NCBI GenBank assembly: GCA_029448655.1
Contig: JACCLO010000002.1
Location: 1,240,001-1,304,000 of the forward strand
Length of the DNA stretch: 64,000 bases
Reading direction: 5' to 3'
Source: Wolfiporia cocos
Lineage: Eukaryota; Basidiomycota; Agaricomycetes; Polyporales; Phaeolaceae
A model generated the notes under the pieces. That model was not told where the DNA came from and made no database searches. It worked only from the letters and a program-made list of their open reading frames with translations. The position numbers were made by a program, and so were the translations under genes. Below are positions 1 to 10,376 of the stretch, piece after piece; position 1 is the stretch's first letter, and every line of letters begins with the position of its first letter.

Positions 1-258
1 GTCAAGGCCAAGCGCAACGCGCGCACCGTTGTGAACGGCATCGACACTGGCCTCAAGGTTGCTGGCGATGCAGGTAACGCAGTGTCGGCCGTACACAACG
101 CGTGGGACAGCTTCAAGAACAAGCAGTCGCGCTCGGTCGTCAATGATGTTGACACCGGGCTCAAGATCGCCGGTGACGCCGGCAACGCAGTGAGTGCTGT
201 CCACAACGCGTGGGACAGCTTCAAGAACTCTCGCTCCATCCTCGACGAACTCGACTGA
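1..258 (+). CDS. Secreted repeat-protein gene, 3' end only (paralogue of the gene at 1492)
   Basis: The frame is open from base 1 and ends with TGA at 256-258, so the start lies outside the window. It encodes two near-identical units, each with the core DTGLK[VI]AGDAGNAVS followed by AVHNAWDSFKN, after a Lys-Arg pair at residues 4-5. The second unit ends NSRSILDELD. The downstream gene ends NSRSLADLD, and its units share the spacing G-x-x-G, then Ala-aromatic, then Lys-Asn, so I take the two as linked paralogues. The units look like amphipathic helices. The protein family is not one I can name. Function is unknown; a secreted, proteolytically cut product is inferred from the paralogue, because the signal peptide would be upstream of this window. 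Confidence 0.7.
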   Translation, partial: VKAKRNARTVVNGIDTGLKVAGDAGNAVSAVHNAWDSFKNKQSRSVVNDVDTGLKIAGDAGNAVSAVHNAWDSFKNSRSILDELD

Positions 259-1236
259 ACGCTATCCTCGAATCTGGTTATGATCTGTACTGAGAAGTGT
301 GTAGTAGTTATGACTTGGCGAAAATGAGTATTCTGCTGAGGGTTCAATTACTGGTGTGACTGGCTCCGTCTTAGGTCGAAAGCTGAAACTCGAAGCATTG
401 ATGCTCGGCGTCGCTGTTCAGTTCTACCATCGGCTCCAGAGCGCTGAGCTAGTACATGGTAATTGATCTGCCAAGTCCGTTGGATCACGCATCAAATCAT
501 GACGTCCGATCGAGATCGTATCCTGATCAGTCCGTATGTGCAGTGTGTCAGCAGTCCTTGCAAGCTGAGAAATGCTCTTAACATGTTGTCGATATCAGGC
601 TCTCAGTAGTCGTGGATCAATGCTGCTGTGTAGCATATTGTGCGGTGCTCTCTGTTATTGTTTCACATCACCTGAACGCGCGCCCAGATAGGGCCCATGA
701 TGCCCGAAGAGCACTCGGTTCATGCGTCTTGGCAGTGCCTATGAAGGATCGGAGGATTGAAACGCTGACGGAGTTGTCAGGATTGCAAGGCCCACGCAGA
801 TGCGTCTCATGCTGCGCCACAGCTTTCAGATTCGTATGCAAGCGTCTTCCCGGAACTGTCGAGACAGTCAAACGTCGGTGGCGTTATCACCTTAAGATGT
901 CTAATTCGATGCTCGACGCAGGCACAGAATAGCAGCTTGGCGTCCCGCTCAATGCGATGCGAAGCGAAGCAGGTCCATGTGTAGTCTGTCCCGCGTCTCC
1001 ATCACGGGCGCATCAAGAGACCCGGACGTCCGATTCGTAAAGGTCATCTTGCATTGTGGCTGAACGGTAACATAGTGCGGTGAGGTTTGCATCAATCATC
1101 GCCGCTGACGCTCGCCCCTTGGGATAGAACGCGTTTCCAGTGTTTTGCCGCAGACTCCTAACAGCGATATCGGGACGCTGATCACCAGACAGAGCCTTGA
1201 TGTCCGCAACGGCCGGAAGTAGCCGCTGCAAAATGC
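259..1236. other. Intergenic stretch without a supported gene
   Basis: Several overlapping open frames on both strands (for example 612-932 and 668-871) have no recognisable domain, no intron pattern and poor start contexts. I see no RNA gene or repeat here. Confidence 0.6.
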
Positions 1237-1242
1237 TATAAA
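1237..1242 (+). promoter_or_regulatory. TATA box of the exon-repeat gene
   Basis: TATAAA lies 250 bp before the ATG at 1492. The distance is explained if the leader carries an intron: GTAAGT at 1326 and TTTTTCTAG ending at 1380 would make a 55-nt leader intron with a TAAC branch-like motif inside. Inference from sequence only. Confidence 0.45.
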
Positions 1243-1491
1243 GGAGGGCTTACCTGCATCGACGGCTCCTCAGCCCCTCAGTTGATCTGTGCGAGAGCCA
1301 ATCTTCCAAGTTCAAGTACTGGATAGTAAGTACTCACCCCTACTATTGCTCGTAACGCTGTGTCTCAATGATTTTTCTAGCTTGACTTATTTCGTTCTTC
1401 TTTGCATTCGCTTTCTTCTCGTCACGACCTCTTTCGTTGATTAATATCACTACTAACGACCTCCTTCGAAACCACTTCACGACTAGTCAAG

Positions 1492-3093
1492 ATGCGTTCC
1501 ACCACTGTCATCGCTGTTGCCGCGGCTGTCATTGCCCCTGCGATGGTCTCGTAAGTATTTCCATGTTCAGAATGTGACACTGAGTGCTGAACACTGCCTA
1601 GTGCTCTGCCGATGCCGCCGAAGGGTGTGTACTCATTTGGCCACGAGCACGGCTTGAGCCACCACAGTCAGGGTGCGCACTCGCACCACGCCCGTGGTGA
1701 TGCGAGTGAGGCCATCTCCTTGAGCACCGTATGGGACGCCGCCAAGGATGCGTACAAGATCGGCAAGGACGGCTATGATGCCTACGAGGCTGGCAAAGAC
1801 GCGTACAACAACATCAAGAACAACAAGCGGTAAGTCGCTGCGGGTAATCCGTGTCTTCCCTCAGTGCTCATCGCACCTTGCCTTTGATAGCGAACAGCAG
1901 CACGGGTCGCACCGCCAGAGCCGCCCCCACGGCGAGCACCGCATGTCGCACAAGGGCCAGCACCCCAAGCACCGCGGCGGCAAGGGACACCTCCGCAAGG
2001 CGGGACAACGAACCCAGGTAGCGGCGCCTGCGCAGACCACGTCGCACGTCGCCCGTGACGGCAGCGAGGCCATCTCCCTGGGCGGCTTGTGGAACGCTGC
2101 CAAGGACGCCTACACGATAGGCAAGGATGGCTACGACGCGTACGAGGCCGGAAAGAGCGCGTACGACAGTATCAAGAACAACAACAGGCGGTAAGCACAA
2201 GTCGCCATCGGGATGCGTGTAGGGAATCCTGACATTTACTAGCAGCGATCTCGAGATCGCGGAGCTCCTCGCTCGCGCTGATGCTGACTCCGAGGCCATC
2301 TCCCTAAGCGGCCTCTGGGACACAGCCAAGGACGTCTACACCATTGGAAAGGACGGCTACGATGCGTACGAGGCCGGCAAGAGTGCGTACGACAGCATCA
2401 AGAACAACAGGCGGTGAGACGATATGCCAGTACAAAGACGGCCGTTGTCTGATGCAGTCTGCAGTGATCTCGAGATGATGGAGCTATTGGCCCGTGCTGA
2501 TGCTAGCTCCGAAGCTATTAGCTTGGGAAGCCTGTGGAACGCAGCTAAGGATGTCTACACGATCGGCAAGGACGGGTATGATACCTACGAGGCGGGCAAG
2601 GACGCGTACAACCAGATCAAGAGCAATAAGCGGTACGTCCCTCTTGATAGTGACGAGCGAGCCATAGGCTGATTGCCACTCACAGTGATCTTGAGATCGC
2701 CGAGCTTCTGGCTCGTGCTGGTGCCGACTCAGAGGCTATCTCCCTGAGCGGCCTCTGGGACGCAGCTAAGGGTGTTTATACGATCGGAAAGGATGGCTAC
2801 GACGCGTACGAGGCTGGCAAGGACGCGTACGACCAGATCAAGAACAACAAGCGGTGAGTCCCAACCGTGATCCTACAGAATGTCGTTGTCTGATCGTAGT
2901 TGGCAGTGGTCTCGAGATCGCTGAGCTCCTCGCTCGTACCGATGCCGGCTCTGAAGCTATCAGCTTGGGAAGCCTGTGGGACGCAGCTAAGGATGCCTAC
3001 ACGATCGGCAAGGACGGGTATGATGCTTACGAGGCGGGCAAGGATGCCTACAACAACATCAAGAACTCGCGCTCGCTTGCAGACCTTGACTGA
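1492..3093 (+). CDS. Secreted exon-repeat protein with Kex2-type dibasic sites
   Basis: Exons 1492-1550, 1602-1829, 1891-2190, 2246-2413, 2465-2632, 2686-2853 and 2907-3093 give 425 residues. Exon 1 encodes a signal peptide (MRSTTVIAVAAAVIAPAMVS). The rest holds six related units. Each has SEAIS, then LW[DN]AAKD, Y[TK]IGKDGYD and YEAGK, and ends with KNNKR, NNNRR, KNNRR or KSNKR; the last ends KNSRSLADLD. Units 1 and 2 have His-rich linkers; units 3-6 begin [DG]LE[IM][AM]ELLAR. Exons 4, 5 and 6 are each exactly 168 bp (56 residues). Every intron from the second onward is phase 2 and splits the Arg codon of the dibasic site. The layout fits a precursor cut by Kex2 in the late Golgi into several small amphipathic peptides. 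That processing is inferred. I do not recognise the family, and no peptide-modifying enzyme gene is visible nearby. Confidence 0.85.
1711..3072 (+). repeat. Six tandem coding units, last four as whole exons
   Basis: The repeated coding block (SEAIS through KNN-R) occurs at about 1711-1829, 2067-2190, 2297-2413, 2516-2632, 2737-2853 and 2957-3072. The exonic parts are alike while the 51-61 nt introns between them differ. This is what tandem duplication of exon-plus-intron units followed by selection on the protein would leave. Confidence 0.85.
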
Positions 3094-4227
3094 GTGGTCC
3101 TTTTGCTTAGTTGTTGCTCTGATATGGTATTTGGAGGCATGTGCTATTAGTTTACGACCTTGATGAGAAAGTGAATTCTTCTGAGGGCTCACTCCAATCG
3201 TGTGATATGGGAATTAATACGACCCCCGTATGTGACGCAACCATACCGCCAACGCAACTACGCGTTCACAATCGTTGCGGGATTGTTCGGCGAGGAGGAG
3301 GAGGATCCTGCGCTCCAGATCTGAATCACTTGCTTGAACATTAAACATCTCAAGAAGAGATGTGGTGTCGCATGGCATATGCAGGCCAGCCCCTGGATAG
3401 CAATACTCCTCATGAAGCGCGTGAGCTAAGCAAATTGTGGAACCAGCGCACCGTAGCATACGGACTATAGCCGGTAGCGGTGCATACATGATAATCGATC
3501 GTTATGTGAACACTGAATTAAGCCAGCTCAACAATGAAATCGGGGCAGTACGTCTCTCGCTTTTGCCACCTTGATCTGCCATATCTTGCATTACAGAGAA
3601 ATTGGCTGCAGTAGTACCTGAGTGCTAAGGAGTTCCGTCCCGGAGACAGAATGGAATTGAGACGATCAGAAATCGGTCACACTGAACTGGCCGCCTGGTA
3701 GCGGCAATGACAGTTGGTCCCAAGTTTCTTATAGAATGAAGTTGAATAGAGTGTAGATGGAGACATGGTTGTTAAGCGTTGCTGTGATATCTGTACGTCA
3801 AATTGTGCTGAAGCAGCTCTGTCAAGGCTGGCTGTTTTGTCAAGTCCGCGCGGAGAGATAGAGAGTTCGGGGATCCCTCTTCGCGTAGATCGGCGCTCGC
3901 CATGGAATAAGGCCTAAGGCGAGGTAGGCAGCGACAAATTGCGATAGCTCCCGCGATAATGAGATCGGTCGGGTGTGCAGTAAAACGTCAGAACATTGGC
4001 ACTTCTCTTCTTCTGACCGCAGATCTTCTCGTGCTTCTGAGCTACAACAGAAGGGCGGTGACATCGGAGCAAGACCCGACGTTCCTGTCCATAAGCTCAT
4101 CGCTCGTGCCTATGACGCATTGTCCGTTGCTCGTCTCCACTGAATGCACATGTTTGCTACTTACCGTTAAACCCCATCAGATCGCAGTCGCCAAGATGCG
4201 CATCCCTGCCAAAAATGCGTCATGACC
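3094..4227. other. Intergenic stretch without a supported gene
   Basis: Only short, overlapping open frames without domain or intron support. Nothing else recognised. Confidence 0.55.
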
Positions 4228-4920
4228 GTACTATGGCTGGACCCCTTCTGCACAATTTTGATGGCATGCGTATAGGAGAAAGTCGCAAGACCCGTTCGTC
4301 TCCGGACAGCTTCAGTTATGTATTCTATGATCCAATCTATAGTATTAAAAAATGACAGCGCAGATGGAGTGAGCACTGTTGAAACCGAGGGCTACCGGTC
4401 AAAAGAGACCCCTAATAATTTCGTCACAACCAGTCAAGATGCCGGGCGTGCCGCCATGACATGGGCACCTGATGCCAGTGTACGCACTAGCGGCGCTATT
4501 TGCCGATCGGAGTTTCTAAGCGTGATTTCTATGACAGGAAAGGCGCCCACAGTTTGTCACGTCTGCACAATGTTTTTGAATTTCTTCGCAACAGTCTGAT
4601 ACTTGCTCTAGAGACCTTGGTAGCAGTGTTATCTTAATGTGTTCCATCCTTCTATAATAGCGTCAGAGTGTTTGAAGCATAGGATCGGACCAGATCTTAC
4701 AAGTTTCGTCATACCCCGGTCCTCGGAGCATCGAAAACACAACATTCAGAATTATGCACAAGGACATAAACCAGGGATCTGAACGAAACTCTACAGTAAC
4801 ATTAGTATACACGTCTACTATCTACGCGATTATTTATGTGATTTTTCACTTCAACAGGGCCTCTGCAGAGTCGATTGTGCAGAAGTGGTCCATTGTGCAG
4901 AAGGGGTCCAGCCATAGTAC
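4228..4920. mobile_element. MITE-like element with 29-bp terminal inverted repeats
   Basis: Bases 4228-4256 (beginning GTACTATGGCTGGACC) are the exact reverse complement of 4892-4920. The 693-bp element encodes no transposase. If the outer GTAC is read as target sequence, the ends become TA followed by TGGCTGGACC, which would fit the TA target duplication of Tc1/mariner-type elements; this is inference. Just inside the right end, a 19-bp stretch is doubled (ATTGTGCAGAAG[TG]GGTCC). A diverged copy with the same internal blocks and right end lies at 47090-47480. Confidence 0.65.
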
Positions 4921-4952
4921 AACCCAGGAACAGCCATAGTACAACCCAGGAA
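4910..4952. repeat. Short tandem repeat at the right end of the MITE
   Basis: A 21-bp sequence starting AGCCATAGTACAACCCAGG occurs at 4910-4930 and again at 4932-4952 (22-bp period). It duplicates the outermost bases of the element plus its flank. Confidence 0.7.
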
Positions 4953-5105
4953 TGCAGAATGATATTCCAACCGCGCGGCGAGGCTTCACCCAAACGAACC
5001 GGCACAAGACCTCCACAACTGGCTACTTTGGCGCCGAAATAGCGTGAAAGCAAGGAGCGGTCCGGGCGCATTCACAGTCCCGGACCGCGGCATAAAGGAT
5101 TATGC

Positions 5106-5170
5106 CCCCACAGATCAAGCTTCACCCCGGAAAAGTGGGGAGAAGGTCCGTACCTTCCCCGCAATAAAAG
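5106..5170 (+). promoter_or_regulatory. Cluster of four CreA/Mig1-type sites plus TATA-like element
   Basis: CCCCAC (5106-5111), CCCCGG (5125-5130), GTGGGG (5135-5140) and CCCCGC (5157-5162) all match SYGGRG on one strand or the other within 57 bp. AATAAAAG follows at 5163-5170, about 110 bp before the transporter ATG. This suggests glucose repression of the sugar transporter. Binding is inferred from the consensus only. Confidence 0.45.
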
Positions 5171-5278
5171 GCTATGGAATTGATGCGCCCGAATAAGTGT
5201 CGCTCACTTGACTCTCGATACCCTTCCATCACGACGACACGACGACGACGCCTATAGTTCTATCACAACGCTAGCAGC

Positions 5279-7182
5279 ATGGCTGTCCCCTCAAATCGCA
5301 GGGCAATCCTGCTCGCCATCTTCATCGCCTTCGGTTCGTTGTGCTGATACCTAGAATAAATGGGAGAACATTGAGCTTTGTCTCTTGATTAGGTGGCTTC
5401 TTATTTGGATACGACATTGGTGTCATCTCAGGATGTCTGATTATGGATGACTTCGTTGACCGCTTTGGCACGATGAATGCGGATGGCACGTACACTCTGT
5501 CGAGTAGCCGACAATCTATTATCACCTCCCTCCTTTCCGCGGGGTCGGTCACTTCTCCATCCTGCGTCAGGTTATCAGTGCTCATAGAATTCCCTCAGCA
5601 CGATTGTCGGTGCGCTCGCGCAGGCATTCACTTCAGATCGTTTCGGTCGACGAGGCTCAATCCTGATCTGGTCATTTATCTTTACGATCGGCACCGTCAT
5701 CCAAACGGCCACAGGTCACTCGCTCGCACAAATTGTCGTTGGGCGGTTCGTCGCTGGTCTAGGTGTAGGCGCGCTCTCTGGTACGTTTGAAATTGTGTAC
5801 CCGTGATCCCAGCGTCTGAGTGATCTTTGCTTCCTATCAACTAGCAATTGTTCCCTTGTACAACGGAGAGACCGCGCCCAAGGCGTTGCGTGGGATGTTG
5901 ATCGTGCTATACCAAGTTCAGATTATTATGGGCATCTTCATATCCTATGTTATCGACTTAGGGACTCACACTATCCACGGGTCCGCATCCTGGCGCATTC
6001 CAGTCGGACTCCAGATGCTCTGGGGCCTGATTCTTCTCTCCGGTATCTTTTTCCTCCCCGAGTCACCGTGCGTTTCCTTCACTCCTGGGGTCAGCTGGAC
6101 TTCTCTCAAAACGCGGAGTTTTTAGACGTCACCTGCTTGGAACTGGTAGAGAAGAAGAGGCGCGGAACGTCGTTGCGGAGCTTAACAGCGTGCCTGTGGA
6201 TGATCCAACTGTGTTGGCAATCATCGAGGAGCTCGAGTTCGGTATTCACGCAGAGAACGACGGCGGCAAGGCTACATGGCTGGAGTGCTTCTCGACTCGC
6301 AACATGCTGTGGAAGCGCACGATTAACGGCATGATGCTGCAGTTCATCCAGCAGCTCAACGGCCAAAACTTCTACTACTACTACGGCGACACGTTCTTCA
6401 AAAGTGCCGGCACGACCCTATCGCCGTATGTCATCCAGACTATTCTGGGAGCTGTCTCTGTTGTTGGTACCATTCCTGCACTATACTTGATCGATACCTG
6501 GGGACGTCGACGAGTGAGCACCCACATTTACGGTCCGATGCGTTAATCTGACCTACGTCTTTCGCTGTAGTCACTTATGACCGGTGCTGTCTTCGAAGCA
6601 GTGTGCGCACTCATTGCTGGTCTCGTCGGCCACTTCCTCCTAGCGCCATCAGGCACTCCTACGTCCGAGCTGACAGCAAGGAATAAGCAAGGCGGCGATG
6701 TCCTCATCGCTTTCGCTGTCATGCATGTCTTTGCTTATTCCATCTTCTGGGGCCCGACGCCGTGGGTCTACCTCGGCGAGTCATTCCCTCTGCGAGTCCG
6801 CCCTAAAGGTATCGCGCTTGGTTCAGCGACAAGTGAGTAAACGCCTCCGCTGCTCAATCCGACGGCTAATGTCGACGTTCCTCCTTCAGATTGGGTGTGG
6901 AACTTCCTGCTCTCATTCTTCTCGCCGCGTATAGCAGACGACATCGGGCCGCTCATCCTAATGATCTTTGCTGGCATGCTCGCGTTTGCATTCGTTTACG
7001 TGTACCTGTTCATCCCAGAGACCAAGGGCCTCGCGCTCGAGGAGGTCGACGAGCTGTACCGCGCAGGAGTACAGCCGTGGCGCTCGAGCGGCTGGCGCCC
7101 AACCGAGAAGCACCTGCACGACAAGGTGGAGGTACAAACGACCGATGTCCGCGAGGAGAAGTCCAAGGACGAGGGTGCGTGA
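5279..7182 (+). CDS. MFS sugar (hexose) transporter
   Basis: Exons 5279-5333, 5393-5543, 5599-5780, 5845-6067, 6126-6513, 6571-6832 and 6890-7182 give 517 residues, the usual size of a 12-helix fungal sugar porter. Family marks are in order: GGFLFGYDIGVISG in the first helix, DRFGRRGS in the loop after helix 2, VGRFVAGLGVGALS, the PESPRHLLGTGREEEA loop in the centre, QQLNGQNFYYYYG, DTWGRRRS, and the C-terminal PETKGLALEEVDELY. It should move a monosaccharide across the plasma membrane by facilitated diffusion or proton symport; the substrate cannot be told from sequence. The start is chosen because the short N-terminus runs straight into helix 1. The upstream CreA-type sites suggest carbon control. 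The tail after helix 12 is hydrophilic and charged. Confidence 0.93.
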
Positions 7183-7934
7183 TATGTGCCCGCGCTTTGA
7201 CGACATCTTCACGATTGCAAGAGTCCAGTTGTTGTGCTCCCGCTGTAATGTCTGAGTTATATGTACTGCTAGCGGATACCTGTAATGCCATGCCACTTTG
7301 AATCATCTGAGGAGTGTTTGACCAAGGCTGTAGAATTCTGTCACAAGCCGATCACAGGGCACCTCACCCTATGCAAACTGAATGTCAAAATTGTGAAAGA
7401 AGTTGTCACGAGCACGTCACGACCATGTAAGTACTGAGACCCACAAATGCCAACAGACTGGGCATTCTGCCCTTTCGGCGTAATGGTTATTGCATTACGG
7501 CTGAGCATCGTATTAGGTCCACAACAGCGCGTGATAGAAGTCAAAGGGATTGCAGAATCACGCGTGGTCATTTTCAGCTCTGCCTGTCATTTTCGGCTGG
7601 CTCCTGGACTCTGGTATACCACCGAATTCGACACCGTCAAGCCAGGATGAATCACCAGTGCGTCGTACTCACTCGAATCAAATCGGCCTAAGGCATATAA
7701 TACTGGAGCAACCTGGCCGTAAAAGACGGTTCTGGCTTGCCCTTGTAAGGCGGGATTCCTCATCAAAAGTCCGTTCGAGACATGTACAATTTGCAGTGAT
7801 AACGGGCCACCTACTAGACGGAGCGCAATCCTAGGACATCAGAAGGCTCATTAGAAGACGACAGGCTCAGGCAAGCACTCACAAACTACTGGCGGGCGTG
7901 GTATGCTTTCGGTCAGTACGTGTAGTTTCACCCA
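7183..7934. other. Intergenic stretch, no gene seen
   Basis: Short unsupported open frames only; this is the 3' flank of the transporter and of the converging gene at 7935. Confidence 0.5.
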
Positions 7935-8315
7935 TTAACTTTCTGCTGCAGCAGCCCCCTCTACACTCGGATCCGTGCTTTGAGAAGCAGAGTGCTTCTC
8001 TGCGAAGATATCTTGCCCCTCCTGCGCGTCCTTGCGACTTTCATCATCCGTCTCCAGGCTATCTGGCGCGTCGCCGTCTCCAAATCGCCTCAGAAAGCCA
8101 TCCAAGTTGCCGATAATCTCGTCAAGCCTGCCTTCGACCCCTGATGCAATTCCTTCTGCTCTCTCTAGACGCTCTAGCAACTCCGCGAAGTTAGGCTCCA
8201 CGCCCCCTTCGGATCCATCCTGTGCCAGAAGAGATTGCAACAGGACTATGTCAGCTTGCAAAGGGCTTTGCTGCCCAGGTGTTGTTCCATTAAGATCTGT
8301 TGGGCCTATCGCCAT
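7935..8315 (-). CDS. Small coiled-coil protein, unknown function
   Basis: A single-exon frame of 126 residues from MAIGPTDLNG to a TAA at 7935. The middle (about residues 35-65, containing ELLERLERAEG and LDEIIGNLDGFLRRF) is a heptad-like coiled coil; the C-terminal half is acidic and probably disordered (DDESRKDAQEGQD). An in-frame ATG at 8390 would add 25 residues, but that stretch looks like promoter sequence rather than protein, so the inner start is preferred. It is divergent from the gene at 8522 with 206 bp between starts. The size and layout resemble small subunits of trafficking or kinetochore complexes, but no family can be assigned. Confidence 0.55.
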   Translation of the reverse strand: MAIGPTDLNGTTPGQQSPLQADIVLLQSLLAQDGSEGGVEPNFAELLERLERAEGIASGVEGRLDEIIGNLDGFLRRFGDGDAPDSLETDDESRKDAQEGQDIFAEKHSASQSTDPSVEGAAAAES

Positions 8316-8521
8316 ATTCAAGCCTTGACAGTGGATGACCAACGGACAGATGTGACCGATATGTGTGACACCCGAGATGAAATGCGTCACAGCTCACTGT
8401 CGATGACGTTATGCGGCCATTCTAACATGTTCTCATCGCCGTATTTATCAGCTTGCCACTGCATATGCCCTGCGCCATATACTCTCCTGTACAGGCTGAT
8501 CTTCGAGTAAAAGCTGCTGCG

Positions 8522-9930
8522 ATGTCTATTTCGAACACCCGATCTCGTGCGCTGGAGTTCCTCACGTTCAGTTCTCAAGTTGTCTGGACCATCATCCTGG
8601 TCTTCGCTTCCTACATTCTCAAGCGGCCTTTGCACGGACACGTACTATCTATTGCACATGTCTCACTCAAAAGCCTGACTCTGCATGATGTTCGCTACTC
8701 TGGCGCGCTTTACGATCGCACCTACACCTATACCTTCACCGCACGCGATATATCGATCGACTTCCATATTCCGAGGCCAATATACCCCCGCTGGCTCACA
8801 ATAACTGCACATCCACTCTTTTATACGTCCTCAACAAGTGACATCTCCGTCGAGACCCTGGACATCACATGCTGGCTCTTTCCCTACCTTTTCAAACGTA
8901 CAGCAGGCCCGTGGTGCAGCGTCGTTCTCGATGGCTTTCGCGTCCGTGTCTTCAGAAGTAGCGCGACTCCGTACTGGATAACTCGCCTGAGGCAAAGTCT
9001 CGTCTCCTCACTTCTCGAGGGGGAAATTTATCGCTTGGACGACTTTGGAACCAAAGTACAGTTTGCAGGCCTATCGGAGCCGTTCATACCTGCAAAGGCG
9101 AGGCAGAGGAGGCGACGTGCGGATAGCCCGCTTACCGCGGAACATCTTGTACGCGAGAGAGAACATGTGGCAGGTGGAAACAGCTTCGCCTCGCGCGATT
9201 TATCGGAGGAGGACGATACCACGTTAGATGAGGGAGAGGATGATACATCGGACGATACTAGCCAATTTGACTCAGATGAGGATGGCGGTAGTGAGATGCC
9301 CGACGGGCAAACACGTACTGATCATCCACCTCCATTCGCAAACACCACTACAGATGAGCTGCGCATATCAGCGTTCGCGCGGCAGCTCCACTTCCACAAC
9401 ACTCACGGACGAGTTTACACATTTGGGCGCGCTGACGCACAGTTGCGGCGCGACTGGGACACAGACCGCGGCAGCTTTGTGATGGTTGCGGAGGAGAGCC
9501 GCTGGGTGCGCGTGCATTGGCCGTATCAGCGCGAGACTACCCCCTCGTGGCTGTAAGTGTCATGCTGCCATACTTCGCACGATGAAAGTAGTAAATACCC
9601 CCAAATGGACTGACTTCGCATTTGCAGACAACTCCTCACTTCAGTCGGGCAATTCCCGCTAGATCTGTACCAGGTACTCGGCCATCCGATGCGTGCAGTC
9701 AATATCCATGTTTCCCGCGCGGATATCACATTCGACGAGTTCCGGGTAGGTTTTTCATCTTTGGTTTGACAGATTATCACCAAGGCACACCTCTGACCCG
9801 CGTACAGATTCGTGATGGAGAACTTGTCATTCAGGCGCTAATGATCCTGCGTCAAAAGACTGCGCACCTGAACATCAATTGGGGCGACATCCTCCTTGAT
9901 GGGTTCTTTCAGGCATTCGTACGGCCCTGA
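8522..9930 (+). CDS. Membrane-anchored protein of unknown function
   Basis: Exons 8522-9552, 9628-9745 and 9808-9930 give 423 residues. An N-terminal hydrophobic segment (about residues 15-35, QVVWTIILVFASYIL) is followed by a long stretch rich in alternating beta-strand patterns (SLKSLTLHDVRY, DISIDFHIPRP), an acidic low-complexity insert (EEDDTTLDEGEDD, about 235-275), and a conserved-looking C-terminus ending DGFFQAFVRP. One N-terminal helix plus repeated amphipathic strands is reminiscent of AsmA-like and bridge-like lipid-transfer proteins, but this is only a resemblance. The ATG at 8522 is preferred over an in-frame one at 8453, because the extra 23 residues lie in the divergent promoter. 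Confidence 0.7.
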
Positions 9931-10376
9931 GTGGTTGTATCCATCTACGAGATGAACATTGTGGATACCACGAATCATACGGACTTGAGACAAGGACTCA
10001 TCATTGTGTTGCATCATGATATCTTGGTGTTCTACTGACACTGGACACAGAATATCCTGATAACCATGACTTACGTGTTTCATTGTTCATTCTGCAAGAT
10101 GAACAAGTTGCAACGCCAAGGTGATAGCGATGCACAGCAAGGGTCCTTATAGCAGGACAGCAAACTGTGGCCATATACCGTGTCTTCAAAGTACAACAGT
10201 TGTGGTAGGTCTGAGATCAATACGTGGTTTACACTAATATCGTAGAGAAGGAATGTGGACATCGTGTGTGTCGAAGAAAGGATTGTGGCGGTATAGTGTT
10301 ACCAGGTTAGTATCAGTGAACGACAAAAAGGTTCTGTTTGAGAGCAGTGGTACAAAGACTCTATCCATTTGAGTCA
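9931..10376. other. Spacer between converging genes
   Basis: 446 bp of 3' flank for the genes ending at 9930 and 10377; no gene or repeat recognised. Confidence 0.5.

Noticed and set aside
612..932. 106-codon plus-strand frame
   Set aside because: No domain, no intron pattern, and an equally open minus-strand frame overlaps it; compositional chance.
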